Below, piece after piece: positions 1 to 11,162 of a stretch of 64,000 bases of DNA. The translations under genes and the position numbers were made by a program. The DNA lies in the NCBI RefSeq assembly GCF_042477335.2, contig NC_091255.1, positions 36,434,501 through 36,498,500 of the forward strand, written 5' to 3'. Origin of the DNA: Ovis canadensis (lineage: Eukaryota > Chordata > Mammalia > Artiodactyla > Bovidae). Within the stretch, counting starts at the first letter, position 1. Each line of letters begins with the position of its first letter. Below the pieces are notes generated by a model. That model was not told the origin of the DNA. It was given only the letters and a program-made list of their open reading frames with translations, and did no database searches.

Positions 1-2316
1 AGAAAGGAGGGAAAACCACTAGAACATTCAGGTATGACCTAAATCAAATCCCTTATGATTATACAGTGGAAGTGAGAAATAGATTTAAGGGACTAGATCT
101 GATAGATAGAGTGCCTGATGAACTATGGACGGAGGTTCGTGACATTGTACAGGAGACAGAAATCAAGACCATCCCCATGGAAAAGAAATGCAAGAAAGCA
201 AAATGGCTGTCTGAGGAGGACTTACAAATAGCTGTGAAAAGAAGAGAAGCGAAAAACAAAGGAGAAAAGGAAAGATATAAGCATCTGAATGCAGAGTTCC
301 AAAGAATAGCAAGGAGAGATAAGAAAGCCTTCCTCAGCAATCAATGCAAAGAAATAGAGGAAAACAACAGAATGGGAAAGACTAGAGATCTCTTCAAGAA
401 AATTAGAGACACCAAGGGAACATTTCATGCAAAGATGGGCTCGATAAAGGACAGAAATGGTAGGGCTCTAACAGAAACAGAAGATATTAAGAAGAGGTGG
501 CAAGAATACACAGAAGAACTGTACAAAAAAGATCTTCACAACCCAGATAGTCATGATGGTGTGATCACCCACCTAGAGCCAGACATCCTGGAATGTGAAG
601 TCAAGTGGGCCTTAGAAAGCATCACTACGAACAAAGCTAGTGGAGGTGATGGAACTCCAGTTGAGCTATTTCAAATCCTGAAAGATGATGCTGTGAAAGT
701 GCTGCACTCAATATGCCAGCAAATTTGGAAAACTCAGCAGTGGCCACAGGACTGGAAAAGGTCAGTTTTCATTCCAATCCCAAAGAAGGGCAATGCCAAA
801 GAATGCTCAGAATACCACATAATTGGACTCATCTCACACGCTAGTAAAGTAATGCTCAAAATTCTCCAAGCCAGGCTTCAGCAATACGTGAACTGTGAAC
901 TTCCAGATGTTCAAGCAGGTTTTAGAAAAGGCAGAGGAACCAGAGATCAAATTGCCAACATCTGCTGGATCATCGAAAAAGCAAGAGAGTTCCAGAAAAA
1001 CATGTATTTCTGCTTTATTGACTATGCCAAGCTTTTGACTGTGTGGATCACAATACACTGGAAAATTCTGAAAGAGATGGGCATACCAGACTACCTGACC
1101 TGCCTCTTGAGAAATCTGTGTGCAGGTCAGGAGGCAGCAGTTAGAACTGGACATGGAACAACAGACTGGTTCCAAATAGGAAAAGGAGTACGTCAAGGCT
1201 ATTTATTGTCACCCTGCTTATTTAACTTATATGCAGAGTACATCATGAGAAACGCTGGGCTGGAGGAAGCACAAGCTGGAATCAAGATTGCTGGGAGAAA
1301 TATCAATAACCTCAGATATGCAGATGACATCACTCTTTTTTTTTTTTCCAAGCTGGTTTTATTTATTTATTTTTTTCCCCTGTGGCAATTTTAGTTTTTT
1401 ATTTTTTTAAATTTTAAAATCTTTAATTCTTACATGCGTTCCCAAACATGAACCCCCCTCCCACCTCCCTCCCCATAACATCTCTCTGGGTCATCCCCAT
1501 GCACCAGCCCCAAGCATGCTGCATCCTGCGGATGACATCACTCTTATGGCAGAAAGTGAAGAGGAACTAAAAAGCCTCTTAATGAAAGTGAAAGAGGAGA
1601 GTGAGAAAGTTGGCTTAAAGCTCAACATTCAGAAAACGAAGATCATGGCATCCGGTCCCATCACTTCATGGGAAATAGATGGGGAAACAGGGGAAACAGT
1701 GGCAGACTTTATTTTTGGGGGGCTCCAAAATCACTGCAGATGGTGATTGCAGCCATTAAATTAAAAGACGGTTACTCCTTGGAAGGAAAGTTATGACCAA
1801 CTTAGACAGCATATTCAAAAGCAAAGACATTACTTTGCCAACAAAGGTCCATCTAGTCAAGGCTATGGTTTTTCCAGTGGTCATGTATGGATGTGAGATT
1901 TGGACTGTGAAGAAAGCTGAGCGCTGAAGAATTGATGCTTTTGAACTGTGGTGTTGGAGAAGACTCTTGAGAGTCCCTTGGACTGCAAGGAGATCCAACC
2001 AGTCCATCCTAAAGAAGATCGATTCTGGGTGTTCATTGGAAGGACTGATGCTAAAGCTGAACTCCAATACTTTGGCCACCTCAAGGGAAGAGTTGACTCA
2101 TTGGAAAAGACAATGATGCTAGGAGGGATTGGGGGCAGGAGGAGAAGGGGACGATAGAAGATGAGATGGCTAGATGGCATCACTGACTTGATGGACGTGA
2201 GTCTGAGTGAACTCCAGGAGTTGGTGATGGACAGGGAGGACTGTCATGCTGCGATTCATGGAGTCACAAAGAGTCAGATATGACTGAGCGACTGAACTAA
2301 ACTGAACTGAACTGAC
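1..2316 (+). mobile_element. BovB (RTE) LINE, 3' two-thirds, interrupted by an L1 fragment
   Basis: The element enters from the left edge and ends in the usual BovB tail of repeated CTGAA units near 2316. Its reading frame covers the linker before the reverse transcriptase (RT), the RT fingers and palm, and the YADD catalytic box at about 1318-1329. The second half resumes after the insertion with the ESEEELKSLL and SWEIDGET stretches. RT motif A, which in BovB normally reads AFDCVDH, is replaced by an out-of-frame run near 1028-1065 caused by small compensating deletions, and the frame breaks again after 1690. This copy therefore cannot encode working RT. BovB is the RTE-clade LINE thought to have entered ruminants horizontally, and it supplies the machinery for Bov-tA/BOV-A2 SINEs. 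Confidence 0.95.
1338..1530 (-). mobile_element. 5'-truncated ruminant L1 fragment inserted in BovB
   Basis: A T-rich run at 1338-1347 is the poly(A) tail read on the other strand. It is followed by the C-rich stretch (CCCCTCCCACCTCC and CCAGCCCCAAGCATGC) that I recognise from the 3' UTR of bovine-type L1. A 15-base direct repeat (GATGACATCACTCTT) lies at 1323-1337 and again at 1531-1545. This is the signature of L1 target-primed insertion into the BovB RT gene. Confidence 0.85.
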
Positions 2317-2527
2317 CATGGTTAATGGGATGGCACTCATCCTTGGTAGGGCCAGAGAATATTTGGGATTAGAATGGAGTGATCTTTGCTCTGGTGGCTA
2401 AAGGTGTAAGATGGACTGTGCTGGGTGTAAGATGGACTGTGCTGGGTGTAAGGGCCACGTTTCTCACCATGTGGATGAGAGAAAAGGAGGAGGGTGGTTT
2501 CCAGAGAAAGAAAAAGATACTCAGGGA

Positions 2528-2799
2528 GGGACTTCCCTGGTGGCAGAGTGGATAAGAATCCGCCTGCCAGTAGAGGGAACACAGGTTTGATCCCTGGTTC
2601 AGGAAGATTCCATGTACTGCAGAGGAGCTAAGCCCATGGGCCACAACTGCTGATGCATCTGTGTGTCTAAGACGAGCCACTGCAACGAGACATCCCCGCT
2701 CACCACAACTAGAGAAAGCCCTGGAGCAGCAGTGAAGACCCAGAACAACCAAAAGGAATAAATGCATTAATAAAATAAATAAATACATTTTTTAAAAAA
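2528..2799 (+). mobile_element. CHR-type tRNA-derived SINE, long form
   Basis: It has the typical head GGGACTTCCCTGGTGGC, box-B-like GGTTTGATCC and an A-rich (AAAT)n tail. It is flanked by a diverged 13-base target duplication at 2515-2527 and 2800-2812. Confidence 0.85.
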
Positions 2800-2839
2800 A
2801 GATGCTCAAGGAGGAGCAAGACCAGAGTCCAAGTTCTGT

Positions 2840-3238
2840 GATCTGAATATTTGTGTTCCTCAAATTTCTATGTTGGGAAAGTAACCCACAAGGTGAAGGT
2901 TTGAGGAGGTAGGAGGCTCCACTTTCATGAATAGGAGTAACGTCCTTATAAAAGAGACCCCACACAGGGATCCCTAGCTTCACCTGAGGACACAGCAAGA
3001 AGTCTGTGACCTGGAATTGGGCTATCACCCAAATATGCCAATTATGGTTGTATGGCACCATGAATCTGGACTTCCAGCCTCCAAAACTATGAGAAATAAG
3101 TTTCTGTTGTTTATAAATTCTACAGTCTATGAACCCTGGTGTGCTGCAGTCCACAGGGTTGCAAAGAGTCGGACACGACTAAGCGACTGAACAACTCTAT
3201 GGTATGTTGTTATAGCTGACCGAGTGGATTAAGACACA
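2840..3238 (+). mobile_element. MaLR LTR fossil (MST/MLT1-like)
   Basis: The order of landmarks (CTTATAAAAGAG, GAGGACACAGCAAGAAG, GACTTCCAGCCTCC, TGAGAAATAAGTTTCTGTTG) is that of an ERVL-MaLR LTR. It is old and broken, and a short BovB-tail SINE sits in it at 3132-3195. It predates the ruminant-specific repeats. Confidence 0.75.
3132..3195 (+). mobile_element. BovB-tail / Bov-tA 3' fragment
   Basis: Only the 3' core is present (GCAAAGAGTCGGACACGACT and GCGACTGAACAA). The 6-base repeat TCTATG flanks it at 3126-3131 and 3196-3201, so it inserted within the MaLR LTR. Confidence 0.7.
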
Positions 3239-3482
3239 GAGGAAGAGTCCTCACAGGATTTGAATTCATGATTCTAATTATTCTGAGTTCCAGCTGTGCA
3301 CATGATCTCATGATCTATAATTAACTACCCTTTGGCTTAAATTAATTTCAGTTCCATTCCATCATTTGCAGTCACCCGTCAGCAAGGATGCCTGCTAAAC
3401 ACCTCTGTGTTTTTGCTCTTTCTTCTTTGCTTGCTGGTGAGAGTGCAAAACAATGAAAACAATATCAATAATGACGCTGCTT

Positions 3483-3636
3483 GGGCCTTCCCTGGTGATC
3501 CAGAGGCTAAGACTCTGTGCTCCCAATGCAGGGGGCCAGGGTTCAGTTCCTGGTCAGGGAACTTGATCCTACATGCTGCAGCTAAGGCCAGGAACAGCCA
3601 AATAAATAAATACAATAAATAAATATTTAAAAATAA
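3483..3636 (+). mobile_element. CHR-type SINE
   Basis: Head CCTTCCCTGGTGATCCAGAG, the characteristic CCAATGCAGGGGGCC block and an AAATAAAT-type tail. Ends are approximate. Confidence 0.8.
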
Positions 3637-3674
3637 TATCTCCACTTTCTGGGAATTTACTATGAACAAAAGAT

Positions 3675-3865
3675 TGCTTTTTGTTCATTATCTCATTCAA
3701 TACTCAAACCAAATCTGGACAAGTATTGTCCCATGTTACAGATGAGTAAACTAAGACACAAAGAAGCTATATGAGTCTTCCAGGTTCATAAAGCCATTAA
3801 GAGGAAGACCCCTAATTCATCTCTTGTGTTGCTGGATCGAAAGCCTTTGTTCTTAACCATGTGTA
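3675..3865 (-). repeat. MIR SINE relic
   Basis: Diverged antisense MIR: CATTATCTCATTCAATACTC, then TGTTACAGATGAGTAAACTA, then CTTAACCATGTGTATCAC. Ends are approximate. Confidence 0.7.
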
Positions 3866-4677
3866 TCACTCTCTTCACAAAGTGAATCAACTCTGGTGGG
3901 ATTCAGACTCACAGCCTGAATTTAAAAGGCTTGTTCCTCACAAGAATTCCAGGGGCTAACTGAGGTCTGGAAGCCACAGTGATCAGGTGCCTCGGGTGAC
4001 TCAGATTTATTTTCCTATAGATCAAAAGGCAGCTTAGGAAAATCTCAGACTGTATGACACTCTCATATCCCCTCCTGGTCCTGTGTCTTTCCCCTCTGGT
4101 GCTGAGGAAAAAAAAAATAAAAGGGAAAAAGTAAAAAGAGGGGAAGGGGTGGGAACTGTGGACCAGAAGTGAGTAGAGGTGGGGGAAGTAGGGAGAAGGT
4201 TGGTGACACCTGTGGGAGGCATATCCAACCATCTCCCTGGGGATAAGCTCCTCCCCTTCTCCTGTTCCATCCGTGAGTACTTGGGGGTGGGGTTAGGGCA
4301 GAGGATGTGGGAAAAGCAAAGGAGACCCTCAGCAACCAGGGCTCTTAGAGGAAGGAGGCATCACACGCACAGTTCTGAGTTGAGGCCCCAGAGGAGCAAG
4401 GTTTCCAGAAAGAGTTTGAGCTGAAGATGTGAGCCCCTTCTGCCAGTTGATGCCCCTCCTCCCTCCACAAAGGAATATTCCATGGCAGTTAGGGGCCCTC
4501 TACTGCTGAATGGGCTGTTCTTTTCCAGACGCCAGGTGCTGTGGTGGCCACTGCTCTGCCTGATGAAAATATTTAAATGATGAAGGACAACTGACACTGG
4601 CAAGGGAAGGGGGAGATGGGGTGGAGGATAGAAGCGGAGTCAGGGAGTACTCAACATGGCGACAGGGAACATTAGGG
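3866..4677. other. 5' flank and probable leader of ODF4
   Basis: No repeat family or separate gene is recognised here. The segment runs up to the chosen ODF4 start codon and should hold its promoter and 5' UTR. No clear TATA box or CpG island is seen, which fits a tissue-restricted gene. Open frames here are short and overlapping on both strands. Confidence 0.45.
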
Positions 4678-7600
4678 ATGAATTCTCTGGGTCAAGAGGA
4701 GAAAGTGATGAACATCAGAAGCCTGGAAAGGGCTGAGAGGGCTGGAAAGCAGGATGGGGTGGCAGTGAGCCCGGGACAAGAGGAAGGGGTGCAGAACTGT
4801 GTCTCCACCCATGACAGTAACTGGTCAGTGATTAACGGCCACGGCCTGAAGCTCCACAGGGTTTCTCGGCTGCTCCTGCAGGACAGGATTACACACAGCT
4901 CCCGCTGGATAACGCAGGTGTTGGCCTCAGAGCTCAGCCTGCTCGCCTTCATCCTGCTGGTGGTCGTGGTCTTCTCCAAGAAATGGCTGTGCTTCGAGAG
5001 GATCCGTTTCTACCAGCACTGGCCCATGAACATCACCACCAAAATCTACACATCAGTTCACATAATGTCCCTGGGGCTCCTGCATATCTACAAATCCAAG
5101 AGCTGTTCCAACTCAGAATGGGAAAGGTGAGACCCTTACTCTCTCATCCCACCCCAAGGACTCCAGCTTGCCTTGGCCTTGACCTCTGTACCCCAGTATT
5201 CTTGGCCCTTCCCTCTAGTCAGCCCCACTTTTTTTGACCAGTAAGATGGTTCTACTGGCCCTGAGACCCCCCCAGGGGTCATTGTTCCTCCTCAGTTGGG
5301 CAAACCACTTCTCCTGCCCCAATGGGACAGCTCACAGCCAAGTCTGTCTTTACAGAAATGTTGTGAGGGACTTGGATTCTGGGGGTTTGTGAATCACTCA
5401 TTAATGACCCAGTTCACTATTATCCTGGGAGAAGAGCCCTAGGGGGTTGGGAATCTCCTTCCTCAAGGCTTTTGGACCCAGAGCTTGAGGAGTCCTCAGA
5501 ATGCAGGCTTTCGCTCTTCTGGGCCAGCTCTGTGTTTCCATCTCTGGTTACCTTGCTCCTTCCTCCTTCCCAGAGTTCTTGCAGCTACTCCATTTCCTAT
5601 TCTTGTTAATTTCACCTCTGCTATTCCCTCACCTCCCCCTCCCAGGTTTGGGTCTCCTTTCTCAACATTTGTGGAAAACCAGAACTTTTTTTTAACCCCT
5701 GAATTTCACTTCTTGACCTTATTGACTTTTTTTTTTTTTAAGTTACACAGCCATAGACAACTTCCCTGGCAGACCAGTGGTTAAGCCTTCACCTTCCAGT
5801 GCAGGGGTGCAAGTTCCATCCCTGGTCAATGGGAGCTAAGATCCCATATGCCTGGCAGCCAAAAAAACAAAACAGAAAACTGAAGCAATACTGTAACAAA
5901 TTCAATAAAAGCTTCAAAAAAAAAAAAATCTCCACATTAAGAAAAAAAGTTCAGTTCAGTTCAGTTCAGTTCAGTCGCTCAGTCATGTCCGACTCTTTGC
6001 AACCCCATGAATCGCAGCACGCCAGGCCTCCCTGTCCATCACCAACTCCCAGAGTTCACTCAGACTCACGTCCATCGAGTCAGTGATGCCATCCAGCCAT
6101 CTCATCCTCTGTCATCCCCTTCTCCTCCTGCCTCCAATCCCTCCCAGCATCAGTCTTTTCCATTGAGTCAAAAGTTACACAGCCATTATTTACTTTCATT
6201 ATGAAAGTGGTGGTGCTTTAGTTGCTAAGTTTTGATTAACTCTTGAGACCCCCATGAACTGTAACCCTCCAGGCTTCTCAGTCCAAGGGATTTTCCAGGC
6301 AAGAATACTGGGTGGGGTGGGGGGCAGGGGCTGCCATTTCTGTCTCTAGGGGATCTTCCCAGCCTAGGGATTCCCAGACCTGTGTCTCCTTCATTGCAGG
6401 CAGTCTCCTGCATTAGCAGGCAGGTTCTTTACCACTGAATCACCAGGGAAGCCCCACCATGAAAGTAAAACATCCTTATTCCAATAAATATGGGGCAACA
6501 AAAGCTATCATTATTAGCAACGTTATTTTATTTGCTTAAGTTAATCCCCTATCAACTCTAAGAGCTAGGGAAATTATCCTCATATTACAGATAGGAAAAT
6601 GAGACTCAGGTCACCTTGCTCAAGATCATAAACCTATTAGGCTGAACCACAAGATGGGCCAATTTTTGACCTCTTTTCACCTGATCAGATTCATACATAA
6701 TAACCTAATAATGGCAGGTTTACAATTATAACTCAGATGTGTCTGGCTCAAAAATGTAATCAACTACATGAGTTTTTGCTCTATAGGTTACTCAAAGACA
6801 GTCACTACTGGATGTTTATTCAGCACTCAATTTTTTTCCAGGCTTCTTTTTTAAAAAAATTGAACACGTTTTGAATAATTTTTACATAGTTTTATTCATT
6901 CTTCATAAACTATTTTATATATTTTAGATTATTTTTATTACTTATTTTGTATTATTTAAAAATTTATGAGATATAATAAACACCCCATATTAAGACTATA
7001 CTATTCAACTTAATAGATTTATTAATTGTGACTTGACTATCTTATTTATCTATTCTTGGCAAATTTATTTCCAATTTCATACTTAAGAAAAAAAGACCAA
7101 CAAAGCTTACTAATCATGAAGTTTTTCCTGTGTTTAGTATCTCTGGAATAGATTTCCTAAAGTGGGTTTAATGGATCAAAGAGTATAACCATCATAAGGC
7201 TTTAAAAAAAAATTTTCCATGTTGCTTTCAAAAAGTGTGAAAACAATTTATGCTTCCACTAACAATGTACGAAGAGGCTGTTTCATTGTAACTTTCTCAG
7301 CAATGACTGTTTATTATTTTTTAAAATTTTATTTTATCAAAGTATAATTGATTTAAAATGTTGTGTTAATTTCTGCTCTATAGCAAAGTGATTCAGTTAT
7401 ACACATACATATTTTTTCATATTCTTTTTAAAGTTATGACTGTTAACTTTAAATACATGAATATATATTTTTTTTATTTAAAAAGTTGCACAATTATTGT
7501 TAGAATGCAGAAAGTTTAAGAAAGAAAATAAAAATCACCTAAAATTTCTTCACACAGATATAATTACCGTTGACATTGTAATGGATTTACTTCTAGTCTT

Positions 7601-9657
7601 TTGTGTATCTATATAAAATAAATACAAATAAATATACATATAGCTTTATTTTTGTTTTAACAAATATATATTTTAATTTTTCAAAGTTGTAATCATTTTA
7701 CATGCTCAGTGTTGTAAACTCCACTTTTCAGTGGTAAGCATATTATTTGTATCATAAAATAATTATTCTATAAATATCTATGTTAAAAATTGATTACATA
7801 ATATACGGACACAGTGAAAATTCAAAAAACACAACAGATTAAAGTGAGCCTTCCACCTTCCAAGTTCCCTCCTTAGATTCTATCTGGAGACAATGATCTA
7901 TCATATCCTGGTTTTTAATGAACACATAATAATGTAATGTGCAGGTACCTTATAACTTAACAGCTCTCTTGTTAGACATATAAATAATTTTGGAAAGAAG
8001 ATCTCTGTACATAAATTTTGATGCATATCTTGGATTGTTTCTTTAACATAAATTCCAAGAGGATCTATTGCTGGGGCAAAGGGTCTTAAAAATTTAGATT
8101 TGGGTAGCATCTCTGATCACACATCAGAGATCCTACCAGTGGTATGTGAAAGCACCTGTTTTCTCTAAATCCTTTCTTACACTAGATATGATCAATTTTG
8201 TTTTGATATTTGCTAATTTGATAGACCAAAAAAAATCACATTTAATTTGCAGTTTTTATTGTTGAGTTTCATGTTTTTATTGGACATTAGTATTTTTTTT
8301 TGAGAACTGCAGTTCAAGTTGCCTGTCCAGCTTCTCCTTTGAGGCATTTGTTTTCATATGGTTGGAGTTATCACACAATCTCCATATCAAGAATCTTTGC
8401 CTATTTAATAAGTGAAAATGATGTTTTATTATTGTCATCTCAAATGTGCATTTGTCTGGTTGTTTCCTTGTATTTGCTCATTCGATTATATTTTGTCTTT
8501 TGTGAATCTTTAGTTCATCCTGTTTTCTCATTTTCCCTAGACAGTTTTAAGCTGTGGACAAATCACCCAGCTTTTGGGGTGGCCAAGATTACCCTCTGCC
8601 TGGCCTTGGGGCTGGGCATCATCCTCACCATCTGGTTGCACCTGCCGTATATACCTGGTCTTCAGAAATTGTCCTTTTTCAGCTGGATTGGGACTGTCAT
8701 GAGCTTCTGTGAAGGTGCCCTCTAGCTCTGGAAAAGGTCCTTAGTTTCTCCTAACCCTCATCTTCCTGGCACTTCTTCCTCTTCCTTTTTTGGGGAGTGG
8801 GGTTTGGGTTTGTGGGTGGTGGGAGAACAGAACTAGTAGTTGTTGACTGAGAACTGAGTTCCATCGATTCCTGGTCACTGGCAGGGTGGAGGTGGAGAGG
8901 TCAATTCCCGTGAACCTCTGGGACCGCGTGCTCTGTGTGTGCTGATGGGGGTTGTGGTTTGTGACTGTAGTTCAGCAGATGAGGAAGAATGCTTTTGGAA
9001 TTCTCGAGTGAAAATAAGACCCCCTTGCTCCCCTTTGTCTCCTAGCTTTCTTCATTTTCTTCACCCTCATACTGTTCCCTGTTAACGTCTGGCTCTTCGA
9101 GTTGAGAAAGAATTTATCAATCCCCCTCTGCTGGAGCTACTTCACTGGTTGGCTGGTGTTTATCCTGTATGTAATCTGTGGTGAGTGACCCAGAGGACCC
9201 TGGGAAGCAGGGAACACAGGTGGGTCGGGGCAGAGAAAGTGTGGAGGGAGAGGGCTGTCAATCCCCAGGGATAGGTTCTTAGGGACTTTTCTTCCCCTTG
9301 GCCTCACTTTGCTTGCCACTTGTTCCTCCCAATCTCTGACTTTCCTCTCCCCTTTCTCCTTGTCCTTTCCCAGCAGTCCTCTGCTACTTCAACCATGGAA
9401 ATTTCTGGTGTCTGGTTCTGAGCCATCCCGCCAGCAGCAGCGGCAGTTCCAGCTCCGAACATGAATCTGTAAGTGAGCCGGTTACCTCCAGCACAACTGT
9501 CACCCAGGAGGAAGTCCTGCACCCTGAGCAAAAGATGGCATCTCTGGCTCCAAGTCCTGTTTATTCCTCTAACTCTGCCTCCTCATCCTTCCTCTCTCCA
9601 AACACTGAAGTAGGTTGGTCTTCATCACTGCAAGGAATTAGAGAGGGAGGACTTTAG
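4678..9657 (+). CDS. ODF4: Outer dense fiber of sperm tails 4 (ODF4), four coding exons
   Basis: Exons are 4678-5126, 8545-8714 (or from 8541), 9046-9180 and 9374-9657, giving 345 residues. ODF4 is a testis-specific multipass membrane protein of the sperm tail. I recognise it by [31 protein letters not shown]-like and [10 protein letters not shown] stretches and by its place left of KRBA2/RPL26. Predicted membrane segments are at about 79-100, 160-181, 198-220 and 238-257, followed by a Ser/Thr-rich tail. The ATG at 4678 gives an N-terminus of about the human length (69 residues before RITHS). Exon 1 ends in phase 2, whereas exon 2 entered at 8541 needs phase 1. Entry 4 bases later, at the second AG of TAGACAG, keeps the frame. 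Exon 4 has a CAGCAG tandem acceptor; the first AG is preferred because it yields the conserved Ala. The C-terminus runs about 35 residues beyond the PEQK that lies near the human end as I recall it. Identity is secure, the exon 1/2 junction less so. Confidence 0.85.
5755..5949 (+). mobile_element. CHR-type SINE, left part of a composite insertion
   Basis: Head ACTTCCCTGGCAGACCAGTG, then GATCCCATATGCC and A-rich tails. It abuts a reversed BovB 3' piece. The two together are bounded by the exact 15-base repeat AAGTTACACAGCCAT at 5740-5754 and 6172-6186. In ODF4 intron 1. Confidence 0.8.
5950..6171 (-). mobile_element. BovB LINE 3' fragment
   Basis: Starts with repeated GTTCA units (the BovB tail read backwards), followed by CAGTCGCTCAGTCATGTCCG and CCATCGAGTCAGTGATGCCA. 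The 5' end is truncated at 6171. In ODF4 intron 1. Confidence 0.9.
6209..6458 (-). mobile_element. Bov-tA SINE
   Basis: Antisense Bov-tA ending in GAATCACCAGGGAAGCCCC. The 8-base repeat ATGAAAGT lies at 6201-6208 and 6459-6466. It carries a G-rich interruption near 6310-6330. In ODF4 intron 1. Confidence 0.85.
6490..6700 (-). repeat. MIR SINE relic
   Basis: Antisense MIR-like landmarks: ATCCTCATATTACAGATAGG and AAATGAGACTCAGGTCACCT. Ends are approximate. Confidence 0.6.
7210..8300 (-). repeat. Old mammalian L1 (L1M-type) 3' pieces, antisense
   Basis: AT-rich stretch with recognisable antisense L1M 3' end text: TGCTTCCACTAACAATGTACG, TAATTGATTTAAAATGTTGTG, ATTGCTGGGGCAAAGGGTCT and TTTGCTAATTTGATAG. 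Probably several fragments; subfamily and borders are not resolved. It fills much of ODF4 intron 1. Confidence 0.6.
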
Positions 9658-9714
9658 GCCAGCTCTGCACACCTTGTCCTTGTTCCTGCCTTGCCTACAG
9701 CTTAGATGATGTAG

Positions 9715-9720
9715 AATAAA
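9715..9720 (+). promoter_or_regulatory. ODF4: ODF4 poly(A) signal
   Basis: AATAAA lies 58 bases after the ODF4 stop codon, followed by a T-rich stretch. This suggests a short 3' UTR. Confidence 0.6.
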
Positions 9721-9734
9721 TTGTCTCTTATTTT

Positions 9735-11160
9735 TCATGTCCAGCAGTTGTTGAGACAAGACAAGAGCTTGAAGAAGCAGAGGAAGGGAAGATGAACAAG
9801 TGTGTTTCCCAGTTCTTTCTGCTGAGGGGCCTTTCGGCACACTTTGGTCCTCAAGCTTGCCCATCTCTCCCCTGAGCAAGCACACTTGTATACAGGCAAA
9901 CACCTCTGGGAGCTAAACTTCTTTCAACTTTGTTACCTCTGCCCTAACATTTGTTATTAGTAGCTGGAGAGTCATCAGGGGAGAAATATCACTATTGAAC
10001 TTGATGGTTTACTCACAGTGAAGGGTTCAAAAGCAGAACGACCCAAGGGTAAAGAAACAGGTTAAACAAGGAGAGTACAATAGAGGGTATGGTTGTACCC
10101 CCAGCAGCAATCCCACCTGTAGTGTCCAGCTCTGATGACTGAGGACTCAAAAAGCCCTGTGTCTCGGTACCACCAGCATCAACTCAAACTGTACCACCAC
10201 CACCTTCACCAGCTCCTCCACCACCACCTCCACCTCCACCACCTGAAACTCCTCCATTGCCACCCCTAACTTCACCTCCCTGACTCTCTGGCTGTTACAG
10301 CTTTCTACTCCATCTCCCATGCCCACCACTCTGTAATAACAAGACTGACACGGAGCAAGAAAGGAAAACAGTAGGATCAGGCCCTGTGGTCAAAAGACAA
10401 GTTACACATGCGTGCTATAAACCCAGGCTCACAAAGACACGCGGCCTCTGGTTTAGGTAGTGCTGGCCAAGACTACTGGGATTTGGATATCTTGCACTTT
10501 GCTGGCCTTGTATGACTGATCCATTATCACGTTATATCCCTCCAGCTACAGCCCTGATGCCAGTAAGCTGGAGGAGTTCAGGGACAAATTGTGAGTGGAT
10601 TAGATATGTTAAAAATATGTATGTGTTTATTATTGAACCATATCATATCGCTGTTTCAGCAGTTAAATATCAACAATTTCATATGATTCAACCTAATATA
10701 TATGCAATTTCATATGATTCAATCTAATATATATGCCTGATATCTATTTTATTTGAGCTTTTATTTCTTTAAAGATTCCTATCTTTACCCTACCTGACTA
10801 GCAGCTGTGGAATTTCTAACCTAGCTTCAAGCAAATATTCTGAACAAAGAACCTAACAACTGGGCAGAACAGACATTCCACAAACCCCTACTCAGGGTCC
10901 TCCTTATGCTCCTCTCAGGGGTAGCTAGCAAGGGTTTGTGGGAGAATTTATTGAATCAGTCATCCTGAGGAAGGGAAGGGACACAAAACGTAGGCGTGTC
11001 ATGACCACTGCCTTAGAAATAGATAAAATCTAATTAGAGAAAGTGATTCTGTAATTCTGTAGGAGTCATTCACTCAAGTGCCTACAGAGGCTAGGCAGGT
11101 AACCTAAATAAATATGGGGGCCACTATTCCAGTCTATATAATTTTCCTCTTTTGATAAAG
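9735..11160. other. Gene-free stretch after ODF4 with a proline-codon-like tract
   Basis: No gene or firm repeat family is recognised. At about 10165-10265 the plus strand has an imperfect CCA/CCT triplet run that would read as a proline-rich segment (PPPPSPAPPPPPPPPPPET), bounded by stops. It could be a simple repeat or a decayed retrocopy fragment; I cannot name a parent gene. Confidence 0.4.
10674..10735. repeat. 31-base tandem duplication
   Basis: Two adjacent 31-base units (10674-10704 and 10705-10735), beginning CAATTTCATATGATTCAA, differ at one position. Confidence 0.9.
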
Positions 11161-11162
11161 AC

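Noticed and set aside
2528-2799. tRNA-like A and B boxes across the window
   Set aside because: All belong to tRNA-derived SINEs with A-rich tails and target duplications; no cloverleaf tRNA gene was found.
4621-4677. Earlier ODF4 start at 4621
   Set aside because: The codon there is GTG, not ATG; the first in-frame ATG is at 4678 and matches the expected N-terminal length.
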